A stretch of DNA of 62,072 nucleotides. Origin: Geobacteraceae bacterium. GTDB lineage: Bacteria; Desulfobacterota; Desulfuromonadia; Desulfuromonadales; Geopsychrobacteraceae. A program made the translations under genes and the position numbers. Positions 9,709 to 18,862 of the stretch are shown piece after piece (the stretch's first letter is position 1; the number at the start of each line of letters is the position of its first letter). The stretch covers positions 1 to 62,072 of the forward strand of contig SLDV01000005.1 in assembly GCA_007125165.1 (NCBI GenBank), written 5' to 3'. Under the pieces are notes generated by a model, which worked only from the letters and a program-made list of their open reading frames with translations, had not been told where the DNA came from and made no database searches.

Positions 9709-12361
9709 CGTCTGCCTCGCGATCAATCTCACCAATGCGACATAGACCGGGCAGATCACAATAACGACAGCTTTTCTGCCGATCAAAGGGCATGACTGTC
9801 GCGATTCCATCAGCAAAGTCCGCTGCCAGTTGATGAAGCTGGCGGCGCCAGAAATCAACCAATGCTTCCCAATCAACCACACCGACAGATTCAGCCTGCG
9901 ATAATGCTGCTACCGGGCGTATCTTTTTGAACATATCTCCATGACGAGCAATGCCGTTAAGACGACAGTTGCCAGCTTTGATCTGAGCGACAATAACTCC
10001 ATCTATCCTACCGTTGTCCTCGCCACCGGCAACCGCGTAGCAGGGTAATTGAGGCTCAATCAATGGGGAGGTTAAAAAGTCAGCCGGACGCACATCTATT
10101 CCGGTTTTATAATCGATAATGACCCGCTCTCCTGTCGACAGCCGGTCAACACGATCTATTTTCAGCGATAACTGCAGAGGTCCGACCGTGACCCGGTGAG
10201 TCTGCTCGGTCTGTTCAACGACAAATGGATCGCGGTGGCGCTCCACCTGTTCAAACCACTCCGTGACAAGCCTGTTCAGTCGTTGTTTTTCGAGCTGACA
10301 CAAATGCTGAAACTGTTGACGCTGTCCACCCAGTCGTGCCGCAAGGACCTTTTCAATCTGGTCACGGAACAACTGTTCAGCTTCTTCACCGCTGAGTTGC
10401 AGATACTGGTGCTGAGTTTTCAGTTGTTGCCATATTTCCTGCAAGGTCAGATGAACCAAATCTCCCCTTACCAGAGGTGATAAACCGGGCACAGCCTGAT
10501 CAAAGCGCTGGACAGCAAGGCGGTGATGAAAAAAAGCGCGAAATGGACAATGGGCTTGATCCTGGAGAAGCCGGGTTCCACCACTGACATCCCCTGTGGT
10601 CAACTCGGGGCCCTTGTCATCCTGCCAGGGCTCGATCCAATCGTCCTGATGACGCATCATCGTCAGCAGATCGATGGCATCTGCCTGCGGCGGGGTTGCT
10701 GAGTCATCCTTATGCTCTATTAGCGGACTGGGGCTGAGATCAGAATCACCGGAACGCAACGGGTAACTGAAAACAATATCGGCAGCGGCGTGGCGCAGCC
10801 GTAACAGTACCCGCTTGGCGAAATCGAATTCACGGCGAAAGCTGGCATGGGGCATGTGCAGATCATCCTGCAACCGGAACGGGATGAAAGGGTTCGGCCG
10901 TGGGAGTGCCGGGATTTTCCCAGCTTCAAGACCCATCACCCAAAGATGGTCAAAGCAAAGCCCAGATGACTCCAGCAGTCCTACTACCTGTACGGGACCA
11001 GCAGCACTTTGCGGCTGGAACTCCGTCTCTGTTGCAACTCTCCTGAGAATACGGACAGCGCGACTGCGTGCCATTTTCGTTGAGCCTGGATCAATTGCTG
11101 CAAAACTGCTTAACACCTTGTCATACCAGGATTTAACCGCTTGATAACTGATGCTCGACAAGGTTACTTCCCCCGGCCAGCCACAAACCTTGAGTTCTGC
11201 AGCAAAGATGTCAGCCCAGTTTTCTGTTGTATTAAGTCGTCTATCAACCTCACCCAGACTTGTCAAAAACCGCTGAAACAACGGCAGTTTGCCATAATTT
11301 TCAGTCAATCGAATCAGAAAATTAAGGCTGAAGTTTTCCTGTTGCATTGATCTTAAGCGCCGATCAAATAGTGCCCGACGATCAGCCTCAACCTGACTTC
11401 CGGCAATAAAAGGATTACGCAGCAGAAAAGAAACCTGTTCCACAGTCATACCTGCCTTGACCTCCAGACAGGCCAGCGCTGCTGTGACAACCCCTTCATT
11501 AGCCAGAGGTGAACCCAGGGAAAGACCGAACAAACCGGTTTCATCAAATTTCACCACGGCCTGCGGGTCAATCTGCTGTTTTAGAATACGTTCAATCTGC
11601 AAGCGTCGAGACTGCAGATCGGGGACAACAATGCCGATCGATTCAGCTCCCTGCTCCAGCCAATAGCGCACCCAACGTGCCATCTTGACTGTTTCATCAC
11701 CTTCATCAGCCGCAGCATGATATGCGACACGCCCCGCTGCCCCCATTGCCACATCGGGTTCGCTACAGTGCCTCCCTTCGCGGCGCATCAATGCTTGCAA
11801 CTTGGCGGCCCCGGGGGGCAACTGGTCAAAGCCGACCAGAAGAATTTTATCCGGCAGAATCAATTCGTTATCAACAAAGGCCCGCAATATACGCGCTGAG
11901 ATATTTCCCTGATCAAGCCACTGCTGCTTTTTGCACAAATTCAGATACCTTGAGCGCCAGCCAAGAAAGATCTGCTGATCTTCTGTCAGACTCCATTTTT
12001 CCAGTGAAACTTCATGTTCGCTCAGCAGGTTGTGCGCACGAACAGCCATCTCGGCGGTGCGTTCAATATTCATCAGTTCGAGGGCTGAATCACGAGTAGC
12101 TGCGGTAATTAAATTCTCCCACAGATGACGCTGCTGCTGCAGTGAAAGCAGTCGTCCGCCCTCACCGAGATCATCAAGACACTGCATCATCCAGGCGTTG
12201 TAGGGATATATTTGCGCACTTGGCCACACCTGGACCTGATGTGCCAGCATGAATCGGTCGAATGCTGTACGCAAATATCGATACAATCTTTTATTCGCCG
12301 TTAAAACAACTGCGCCTTCAGCGGCAGCAGAAACAACCTGCTGCTCAAAACCGCTTTGCAT
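9701..12361 (-). CDS. AddB-like nuclease (probable DNA repair protein)
   Basis: A protein of 886 residues. I start it at the ATG at 12361 (MQSGFEQQ) because the extra sequence upstream, reached only through a GTG, is low-complexity and unlike the family. It has the broken helicase architecture of AddB proteins and a C-terminal nuclease domain (LKIDRVDR...VIIDYKTG). Cysteines in DQAHCPFRAF and in CRYCDLPGLC form the C-x(n)-CxxCx(5)C pattern of the AddB iron-sulfur staple. Among AddB relatives it best resembles the shorter 'probable DNA repair protein' group (TIGR03623 as I recall). The stop overlaps the addA-like start, so the two are translationally coupled. Confidence 0.8.
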   Translation of the reverse strand: MQSGFEQQVVSAAAEGAVVLTANKRLYRYLRTAFDRFMLAHQVQVWPSAQIYPYNAWMMQCLDDLGEGGRLLSLQQQRHLWENLITAATRDSALELMNIERTAEMAVRAHNLLSEHEVSLEKWSLTEDQQIFLGWRSRYLNLCKKQQWLDQGNISARILRAFVDNELILPDKILLVGFDQLPPGAAKLQALMRREGRHCSEPDVAMGAAGRVAYHAAADEGDETVKMARWVRYWLEQGAESIGIVVPDLQSRRLQIERILKQQIDPQAVVKFDETGLFGLSLGSPLANEGVVTAALACLEVKAGMTVEQVSFLLRNPFIAGSQVEADRRALFDRRLRSMQQENFSLNFLIRLTENYGKLPLFQRFLTSLGEVDRRLNTTENWADIFAAELKVCGWPGEVTLSSISYQAVKSWYDKVLSSFAAIDPGSTKMARSRAVRILRRVATETEFQPQSAAGPVQVVGLLESSGLCFDHLWVMGLEAGKIPALPRPNPFIPFRLQDDLHMPHASFRREFDFAKRVLLRLRHAAADIVFSYPLRSGDSDLSPSPLIEHKDDSATPPQADAIDLLTMMRHQDDWIEPWQDDKGPELTTGDVSGGTRLLQDQAHCPFRAFFHHRLAVQRFDQAVPGLSPLVRGDLVHLTLQEIWQQLKTQHQYLQLSGEEAEQLFRDQIEKVLAARLGGQRQQFQHLCQLEKQRLNRLVTEWFEQVERHRDPFVVEQTEQTHRVTVGPLQLSLKIDRVDRLSTGERVIIDYKTGIDVRPADFLTSPLIEPQLPCYAVAGGEDNGRIDGVIVAQIKAGNCRLNGIARHGDMFKKIRPVAALSQAESVGVVDWEALVDFWRRQLHQLAADFADGIATVMPFDRQKSCRYCDLPGLCRIGEIDREADDE

Positions 12362-12633
12362 AAGATCGCTTTCGTGACAAAAGTATTGAAAAGGAGCATC
12401 AAGAGAAGAAATGCAATTGCCAGAAATACCACAGAAAGTCGGCTGATTCAAAGGCAGGAAGAACGAAGGGAAAAATGAACCTGATTTCACTACATTTGCA
12501 TATTTTTTTTCGTTACAATGGAGCCACAGTCAAATAACATGAAACTTGGCGTCTGTACGGCCCGGATTGTCGTAATCCCGTTACTGATCACCGCTTTGGC
12601 AAAGATGATTTCTCATTTCATAACGAGCAACCG

Positions 12634-12930
12634 ATGAACAATGAACTTGATGATTTTGAGCTTACCCCGGAAACAACATCAATTCGAGGTTTCTGGCTCG
12701 ATCTGGGCAGCCGGGTAGAAAAGGATTGCGGCTGGATGCGCATCGAGTGGCTGATTGAAAATCGTCTGAACCTGGTCACTGAAGGAACCCCTGAGACTGG
12801 TTCACTATACCGCTACCCACTTGACAACAGCCTTTGGCATTACTGGCTAGTCGCGCCCCATATGTCGGGTGGTGGTCCTCCGGCATTGGAGAAGGTCACT
12901 GAAGAACAAGCAGCAAAGGTGTTTGCTTAG
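12634..12930 (+). CDS. Imm27-like immunity protein (orphan)
   Basis: A 98-residue acidic protein. The segments RVEKDCGWMRIEWLIENRL, LYRYPLDNSLWHYW and HMSGGGPPAL followed by VTEEQA recall the Imm27 family, predicted immunity proteins of polymorphic toxin systems with a conserved IEWLI, a W near the middle and an HGGGPP-like motif. I have no search result, so the match rests on memory. No toxin gene (WXG100, Rhs, CdiA or similar) is seen nearby. The ribosome-binding site is weak, and the frame stays open for 32 codons upstream of the ATG without a usual start codon, so the true 5' end is uncertain. Confidence 0.5.
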   Translation: MNNELDDFELTPETTSIRGFWLDLGSRVEKDCGWMRIEWLIENRLNLVTEGTPETGSLYRYPLDNSLWHYWLVAPHMSGGGPPALEKVTEEQAAKVFA

Positions 12931-13010
12931 CTGCACATTCCTCTCACACTGCAGACACTGGAAGAGGTTGCCTGCTGTTGCCCTTTTGCAAGGGCAGAAA
13001 CGAAAGATGC

Positions 13011-13871
13011 ATGAAAACACTGAACCTCGTTATCTATTTTCTTCTGGCCCTGGTCATTGCTTTCGCACTGTCGATCTATTTCCACTATCGCATCGGCGAA
13101 GTCAGCGTCACTGATCCGTTCATTCCCGAAATCCTTGAAGAGCCGGTAAAACGGCCTGTGGTTCGTTATCCGGTTCCGGACACTCTATCAATTCCGGAAC
13201 CGTCAATTATTGAACCGCCGCAAAGTGAAAAAACTGAAGAACAAAACGATACCGATCCGCTTGCAGGTCTTCCCGAGAATCTCCCAACCATTGAAGACAG
13301 CGACACTCTGGTAAATCAGGCTTTGGTTGGGCTGTTGACCGGTCGGGCATCCACAGATCTGATCATTGTCGACAGCTTCATTCAGCGTCTGGTTCTTACC
13401 ATAAATAACCTGCCGGAAAAGAAACTGCCGCTGGCTCACGTGCCTTTTGAACTTCCTGAGGGGAATTTTGTCACCGTCGGCGGGGAGGATGATCTGCGGA
13501 TCAGTCCGGAAAACTATCAGCGCTACACACCTTACCTGGATTTACTAGAAAACATCAATCCGGATTCCGTGATCCGCACCTATGTTTATCTTTATCCGCT
13601 GTTGCAAACAGCCTACCGTCAGCTAGGTTATCCTACTGCTTATTTCAACGATCGGCTGGTATATGTCATTGAACATCTGCTTGAAACACCGAACCCCGAT
13701 GATCCACTGCCCCTTGCGCAACCATCGGTCCTTTACACCTACGCGAGCCCGGGACTGGAGGAATTATCTGCCGGACAGAAAGTACTCCTGCGCATGGGCA
13801 AGGAGCAACGGTCACGGGTAAAATCCGTGCTGCGCAATTACCATTTTCGCCTGACCCGGCTGCTCCCCTGA
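13011..13871 (+). CDS. DUF3014 family membrane-anchored protein
   Basis: A 286-residue protein with an N-terminal membrane segment (about residues 5-24, LVIYFLLALVIAFALSIYF), then a proline- and glutamate-rich linker and a globular exported domain. The domain, with SDTLVNQALVGLL, FIQRLVLTINNLP and the late YRQLGYP and KEQRSRVKSVL segments, fits DUF3014, a family of unknown function found mainly in proteobacteria. I chose the ATG at 13011 over a TTG at 12978 because it places the membrane segment right after the start. The gene lies 80 bases after the Imm27-like gene and converges with the small gene at 13.9 kb. Confidence 0.75.
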   Translation: MKTLNLVIYFLLALVIAFALSIYFHYRIGEVSVTDPFIPEILEEPVKRPVVRYPVPDTLSIPEPSIIEPPQSEKTEEQNDTDPLAGLPENLPTIEDSDTLVNQALVGLLTGRASTDLIIVDSFIQRLVLTINNLPEKKLPLAHVPFELPEGNFVTVGGEDDLRISPENYQRYTPYLDLLENINPDSVIRTYVYLYPLLQTAYRQLGYPTAYFNDRLVYVIEHLLETPNPDDPLPLAQPSVLYTYASPGLEELSAGQKVLLRMGKEQRSRVKSVLRNYHFRLTRLLP

Positions 13872-13899
13872 CAAAGCGTCTTCATACGATCAGGCAGGA

Positions 13900-14094
13900 T
13901 TAATTCAAACGCCGCCGCTCGGGACCACGATAGTTTTCGCGCCGGGATTTTCTAACCGGGTCCACTCCGACATATACCCAGCCACCCTTACGCCGAAATT
14001 TTACAATCATATCCCCTTCGATCAGGACCTGCAGACTACGCGGATCAACCTGATCCATCATTCCATCTTCATAAACAATCGGTATACTCTGCAT
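13900..14094 (-). CDS. Small conserved GPERR-tailed protein
   Basis: A 64-residue protein with a strong GGAGG site upstream of its ATG. It contains VKFRRKGGWVYVGVDPVR and ends in RGPERRR. Very similar small proteins (VKFRR.dGWV.VG.DP.R..) are common in Geobacter and relatives, named GSU3473-like as I recall; their function is unknown. The basic tail suggests nucleic acid or phosphate contact, but this is a guess. It is divergent from htpX. Confidence 0.7.
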   Translation of the reverse strand: MQSIPIVYEDGMMDQVDPRSLQVLIEGDMIVKFRRKGGWVYVGVDPVRKSRRENYRGPERRRLN

Positions 14095-14206
14095 ATGAGG
14101 CCTCCATGATAAACAACCGCCAACCCTTAGATTATAGCTTACTTTGTCGACTCATCAACACCCCTTCCCTGCTTTCCGACAAAATAAGTCATCTTTTCAG
14201 TTTGTC

Positions 14207-14234
14207 TTGACACCCTTGGCAGATCGCGCATAAT
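14207..14234 (+). promoter_or_regulatory. Sigma-70-type promoter for htpX
   Basis: TTGACA (14207-14212) and CATAAT (14229-14234) are separated by 16 bases. They are a near-consensus housekeeping promoter about 118 bases before the htpX start and the only such pair seen in this 257-base divergent spacer. Confidence 0.55.
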
Positions 14235-14351
14235 TGGCTGTTGTAATCAATCCGGCTTGTGTGTGGCGTAACTACTATACAAAAACTGTCAAAAGAGCGT
14301 CGAAAAGCTCACAACCATAAAATGAATTATTAACTGGAGGATAAAGCAGTT

Positions 14352-15236
14352 ATGAAGCGAGTGTTACTGTTTATCGGAACCAACCTGGCGATCATTTTTG
14401 TCCTAAGTATTGTGCTTAGCCTGCTTGGTGTCGGCACCTTGCTGGACGAGCAGGGCGTTGGTCTTGACATGACCAACCTGTTGATATTCGCAGCGGTATT
14501 TGGCTTTGGTGGTGCCTTTATCTCTCTGGCCATGTCCAAATTCGTTGCCAAACGCATGACCGGAGCCAAGGTCATCACATCACCATCTAACGAGGCAGAA
14601 GCCTGGCTGATGCAAACAGTCAAGCAACAGGCTGAAATTGCCGGCATCGGTATGCCCGAAGTTGCCATCTACGATTCCCCCGAAGTGAATGCCTTTGCCA
14701 CTGGGATGCGGCGTAACAGCGCCCTGGTGGCTGTCAGCACCGGACTGCTGCGTTCCATGACTCGTGATGAAGCTGAAGCCGTTATGGCTCACGAAGTCAG
14801 CCACGTTGCTAACGGCGACATGGTCACTCTGGCGCTTATTCAGGGGGTGGTTAATACCTTTGTTATCGTCCTGTCACGGGTTGTCGGCCATTTTGTCGAT
14901 CGAGTGGTGTTCAAAACTGAACGCGGCCACGGTCCGGCATTCTACATTACCTCGATTGTTGCACAGATTGTTTTCGGCATTCTTGCCAGTGTCATCGTTT
15001 TCTGGTTCAGTCGCCAACGCGAGTTTCGTGCTGACGCCGGTGCAGCGCGTCTCTCCGGACGTGAAAAAATGATCGCGGCACTGGAAAAACTCAAGCGCAA
15101 CACTGGGCAGGCACAACTGCCTGAGCAGATTCAGGCCTTTGGTATCTCCGGGAAGAAAGCGCAAGGAATCAAGCGTCTGTTCATGACTCACCCCCCCCTT
15201 GAAGAGCGCATTGAAGCTCTTAAGAGGATGGGATAA
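14352..15236 (+). CDS. htpX: HtpX membrane zinc metalloprotease
   Basis: A 294-residue inner-membrane protease of family M48B that degrades misfolded membrane proteins. Two N-terminal membrane segments (about residues 5-25 and 35-55) precede the cytoplasmic catalytic site HEVSH near residue 144, with the third zinc ligand in the [12 protein letters not shown] segment. Two further membrane segments flank the middle. The C terminus has [14 protein letters not shown], typical of the family. GGAGG sits 11 bases before the ATG, and a terminator follows the stop, so the gene appears to be a single-gene transcript. Confidence 0.95.
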   Translation: MKRVLLFIGTNLAIIFVLSIVLSLLGVGTLLDEQGVGLDMTNLLIFAAVFGFGGAFISLAMSKFVAKRMTGAKVITSPSNEAEAWLMQTVKQQAEIAGIGMPEVAIYDSPEVNAFATGMRRNSALVAVSTGLLRSMTRDEAEAVMAHEVSHVANGDMVTLALIQGVVNTFVIVLSRVVGHFVDRVVFKTERGHGPAFYITSIVAQIVFGILASVIVFWFSRQREFRADAGAARLSGREKMIAALEKLKRNTGQAQLPEQIQAFGISGKKAQGIKRLFMTHPPLEERIEALKRMG

Positions 15237-15263
15237 TGACATCTGGGCAGTAAAACATCCAAG

Positions 15264-15300
15264 GCAGGCACTCGGTGATAATCGGTTGCCTGCTTTTTTT
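15264..15300 (+). terminator. Intrinsic terminator after htpX
   Basis: GCAGGCA (15264-15270) pairs with TGCCTGC (15287-15293) and is followed by seven Ts, 27 bases after the htpX stop. Confidence 0.8.
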
Positions 15301-15368
15301 ATGTCCGCAAAAACTTTCTTCGTAGATTTTCTACCAACGGAGAACTAGCGTCCAGGTTATTTGTGCCA

Positions 15369-17903
15369 ATGCCAACAAGGTCATTTCTGTACTATGCAGC
15401 ACTCCTTGCGACTTTAATTCTGGCGCCCTGCGCTACACTCTCTAGTGCCGCGGTTATCTCTCCCCAACTACAATCGTCTCTTGATATCGAATCGCCTGAC
15501 CCCATTCCTGCTATCATCGTTCTGACGGCAACTGAGGCTCCTTCAATGCTGGCCAGAAGGTTAGGGCCACGACAACGCAATCAAATCGTCAGCGAACTGA
15601 AAAGAGGGGCTGAACTCAATCGGAGCAACCTTGTTTATCTCCTGCGTCAACGTGACATCGACAATCCCCGCCCGTTGTGGCTCATTAACGGAGTCGCTGT
15701 TTCAGCACCAGCCGATGTCCTCCTAGAGGCAGCATCGCTAGCCAATGTCCAGGCAATCACCCTTGATGAATCGCTGCAACTTCCCTCTGTTCTTGATTCA
15801 ACAGACACCCCCGTTGAATGGAATATCAGTCGCACCCGTGCTCCTCAACTATGGAATATGGGCTATGACGGCACAGGCATCACCATTGCCATCCTTGATT
15901 CAGGCGTCAATATCAACCATCCTGACATTGTCGATCGCTGGCGCGGGTTGCCTGGAGACTGGTTTGACCCTTACAACCACAGCACAACACCCTATGACTT
16001 CGGAATATTTCATGGCACCGGGGTCGCCAGCATCGCCCTGGGCAATGATTATGGCGGCAGCTCGATCGGTATAGCTCCTGGTGCCAGCCTGATCGCTGCA
16101 AAGCTGTTCCGGGATGATGGAACAGCTAACGTTTCCTATATTATTGAAGCCTTACAGTGGGTATTGAATCCAGGAGGAAATCCACAACATGCGCCCGCTG
16201 TTATCAACAATTCCTGGGGATTTATAGACAATGCCGGTGAGTGTCTGGCTACGCTCGGCGCTGGTCAGAACGCCCTTCACCTGCGCTCTGCGATTCAAAC
16301 AATCAGAGAAGCCGGAATTGTTGTTGTTTCGTCTGCAGGCAACTCCGGCCCTGCCGATGGCACCAGCATCAGTCCGGCTAATTTTCCGGAGAGCCTGGCT
16401 GTAGGTGCTACAGGATCCCAGGATACTATTGCCGGCTTCAGTTCACGTGGACCTTCCGCCTGCCCAGGGGATCCCACCTTCCCTGACATAGTAGCTCCCG
16501 GTGTCTCCGTCAAGGCCGCCGCAGGGGGAAGCGGAATAAATGCCGGCTATCAGTATGTGTCGGGCACCTCTTTCGCCTCCCCGCATGTGACCGGCGCAGT
16601 GGCACTACTACTCAGTGCTGTAAATAATCTTGGTGTAGATGAACTGGAAACGGCATTGAAAAGTGCTGCCATAGACCTCGGACCATCTGGAACCGACTAC
16701 ACATACGGTCACGGTCTTGTGGATGTTGCTCAAGCCCTTCTTTTAATCGACGAGAATCTCTTTCTGGGCAAGCCGATACTAACCCTGATTGGTACCGTTC
16801 CCGATTCTGATGATCCGGCTATAGAGATTGTCGACTTCGGCTTTCTGGCTGTAGGTGAAAACACACAAAAAACGCTTATCCTTCGTAACAGTGGTGGCGG
16901 AACCCTGGAACTTGATCTGTCCACAGAACAATTAGGTCCTCAATTTTCTATCGAAGAGTCCTCGTGCAGTAATGCTGCACTTCAAACAGGTGACGAATGC
17001 TCCTTTAGGTTATCATTTTCAACCGCAGACATTGGCTTCTATAGCGGTGAAATGACCATAGAATCCAATGATAGCGATCGACCGGAACAATTAATTCAGG
17101 TCAAAGGATACGCTGACATACCCTTTTCCAGACTGGACATCGAACCTGCTGCCATATCATTTGGTCAGGTTCCACCCGGCACAGTACGCAACCAAACTCT
17201 GACGTTGTCCAGCACAGGCACCGCTGCAGTAGAGGGCATCTCCTTTGATCAGACCGATTTATTTACCCCTTACAGCACCTTAAACAACAACTGTCACGGC
17301 ACGCTTGATGTAAATGAAACATGCGGACTAACAATCAGATTTTATCCTCAAGAAGTTGGGGCCTACGAAGGGCAGATTGTTATCATATCGAACGACTCCG
17401 AAACCCCCATGGTACCTGTTTTAATAAACGGAACCGGCAATACGCCTCCCACCAGACCGAAGCCGCTCTTTCCAATTAATGGTGTTCGCATCAGCAGTGC
17501 CGAACCGATAACCTTCACATGGGAAGCGGCAACAGATGCCGATGGTGACGAAGTAACCCACAGCCTGTTCCTTTCGAAAAACGTCGACCTCAGTGACCCA
17601 CTTAATCTGAACAGTCTTTTCGTCATCACAATGTTCATGGGGCTGTCGGTTCTTGGTATTCGCTCGACCAATCTCAGCAAAAAAGCAGTTTTTTACTTTT
17701 TCCTGCTTATTACCTTTGCATATCTCAACTCATGTGGAGGTGGCGGTGGAAGCAGCGGAACCAGTACAGCGTCCACAACCTCTTTCACCTTAAGTCAGAC
17801 AGTTGATTCCCTGCAGGCAGGCACCTATTACTGGAAAGTTACCGCTGATGATGGGCGGGGTGGCAGCAGTGAAAGTGATATTGAAAGTTTTGCAGTAGAG
17901 TAG
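15369..17903 (+). CDS. Secreted subtilisin-like (S8) protease with choice-of-anchor repeats and a membrane insertion
   Basis: A protein of 844 residues (ATG at 15369, preferred to a GTG two codons upstream). A signal peptide (about 1-28) and a propeptide lead to an S8 catalytic domain with Asp about 177 (AILDSGVN), His about 215 (HGTGVAS), the oxyanion Asn in INNSWG and Ser about 401 (SGTSFASPHV). Two beta domains follow (about 490-590 and 595-690), beginning VDFGFLAVGENT and ISFGQVPPGT, of the ASH/choice-of-anchor D type. The last domain looks like fibronectin III (FTWEAATDADGDEVTH ... AGTYYWKVTADDG). It is interrupted at about residues 747-800 by two hydrophobic segments with a basic turn between them and a lipobox-like LNSCGGGG. 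The protein is probably exported and membrane-held. Confidence 0.85.
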   Translation: MPTRSFLYYAALLATLILAPCATLSSAAVISPQLQSSLDIESPDPIPAIIVLTATEAPSMLARRLGPRQRNQIVSELKRGAELNRSNLVYLLRQRDIDNPRPLWLINGVAVSAPADVLLEAASLANVQAITLDESLQLPSVLDSTDTPVEWNISRTRAPQLWNMGYDGTGITIAILDSGVNINHPDIVDRWRGLPGDWFDPYNHSTTPYDFGIFHGTGVASIALGNDYGGSSIGIAPGASLIAAKLFRDDGTANVSYIIEALQWVLNPGGNPQHAPAVINNSWGFIDNAGECLATLGAGQNALHLRSAIQTIREAGIVVVSSAGNSGPADGTSISPANFPESLAVGATGSQDTIAGFSSRGPSACPGDPTFPDIVAPGVSVKAAAGGSGINAGYQYVSGTSFASPHVTGAVALLLSAVNNLGVDELETALKSAAIDLGPSGTDYTYGHGLVDVAQALLLIDENLFLGKPILTLIGTVPDSDDPAIEIVDFGFLAVGENTQKTLILRNSGGGTLELDLSTEQLGPQFSIEESSCSNAALQTGDECSFRLSFSTADIGFYSGEMTIESNDSDRPEQLIQVKGYADIPFSRLDIEPAAISFGQVPPGTVRNQTLTLSSTGTAAVEGISFDQTDLFTPYSTLNNNCHGTLDVNETCGLTIRFYPQEVGAYEGQIVIISNDSETPMVPVLINGTGNTPPTRPKPLFPINGVRISSAEPITFTWEAATDADGDEVTHSLFLSKNVDLSDPLNLNSLFVITMFMGLSVLGIRSTNLSKKAVFYFFLLITFAYLNSCGGGGGSSGTSTASTTSFTLSQTVDSLQAGTYYWKVTADDGRGGSSESDIESFAVE

Positions 17904-17914
17904 TAATCGCCGGG

Positions 17915-17960
17915 CAAAAAAAAACCGTCCAGCAACCGGGATGGTTAGTGGACGGTTTTG
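17915..17960. terminator. Bidirectional terminator between the S8 protease gene and ssrA
   Basis: AAACCGTCCA (17922-17931) pairs with TGGACGGTTT (17949-17958). The minus-strand product ends in a run of nine Ts, a strong terminator for ssrA, and the plus-strand product ends TTTTGCC, a weaker one for the protease gene. Confidence 0.85.
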
Positions 17961-17971
17961 CCTTTGCTAAT

Positions 17972-18327
17972 TGGTGGAGGTGGCGGGAATCGAACCCGCG
18001 TCCGAAAGCTATCCGCGTAAGGCTTCTACATGCTTAGTCTGTAATTTGAATTTAACCTTGATCAGGCTCCTACAGACAGGATACGGATCAGGCGAGTCTG
18101 CTTTTAGTCTCGTTTCGAAGCCACAGTCTTTCTTCAAAACCAGCCCGCTTCAATTAACGTCCCATCAGCCACACAGGCGATGATTAACAGGACGTAGCAG
18201 CATTAAGCTGCTAATGCGTAACTAACGTCAGAGTCTGCGTTTAGTTATGTTGGGCTTTTTATCGGAGCCAGCCCACTCCGGCATGCGGCACTTCGTTTCC
18301 TTCCCCCGTCGAAACCTTGACACCCCC
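17972..18327 (-). ncRNA. ssrA: Transfer-messenger RNA (tmRNA), one-piece
   Basis: A 356-base tmRNA on the minus strand. The 5' GGGGGTG pairs with CACCTCC before an encoded ACCA 3' end (tRNA-like acceptor), and the conserved AAGGTTTCGACGGGG follows the 5' stem. The T-arm GGGTTCGATTCCC is present near the 3' end. A reading frame from a GCA resume codon at 18238 down to TAA at 18203 encodes the tag ADSDVSYALAA, whose ALAA end is the usual degradation signal. tmRNA frees stalled ribosomes with SmpB, whose gene lies just upstream on the same strand. Confidence 0.95.
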
Positions 18328-18389
18328 ATTGATAAATACGTTGAACTGCGATGTAGCAATTATCTCAAAAATAAAGAAAAAAAGCAAAT

Positions 18390-18845
18390 TTATCGTGCAT
18401 GCTGTTTAACCGCTTTCGCCATCTCGCGGTCGGCTTCCTTGCTCTTTAAGGTCTCGCGCTTATCGTGTAGTTTCTTCCCGCGCCCGAGGCCGATTTCCAA
18501 TTTGACATAATTGTTCTTAAAGTAAATCTTGGTTGGAATCAGGGCCAACCCTTTCTGCTCAGTCATTCGTATCAATTTGTCGATTTCAGTGTGATGTAAT
18601 AACAACTTGCGCATCCGGGTGGGATCATGGTTTTCGCGGTTGCCGTGAGTATATTCGGCAACATTCATGTTATTGATAAACACTTCGCCATCCTTGATAC
18701 GACAGAAGGATTCTTTCAAGTTCACCTTGCCGGCGCGGATAGATTTCACCTCGGTTCCCGTCAATACCAGGCCGGCTTCAAAAACCTCATTGATAGAATA
18801 ATCGTGATAGGCTTTTTTGTTGGTGGCAATAATTTTAATACCCAT
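18390..18845 (-). CDS. smpB: SsrA-binding protein
   Basis: A 151-residue protein of the SmpB family, with the usual start IKIIATNKKAYHDYSI, the GTEVKSIRAGKVNLKES block and the basic C-terminal tail ending GLGRGKKLHDKRETLKSK. It binds tmRNA and the empty ribosomal A site in trans-translation. An AAGGAAG site precedes the ATG. The gene stands 62 bases upstream of ssrA on the same strand, a common arrangement, and 17 bases after the RseC-like gene. Confidence 0.96.
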   Translation of the reverse strand: MGIKIIATNKKAYHDYSINEVFEAGLVLTGTEVKSIRAGKVNLKESFCRIKDGEVFINNMNVAEYTHGNRENHDPTRMRKLLLHHTEIDKLIRMTEQKGLALIPTKIYFKNNYVKLEIGLGRGKKLHDKRETLKSKEADREMAKAVKQHAR

Positions 18846-18862
18846 AAAAACGTACTTCCTTT

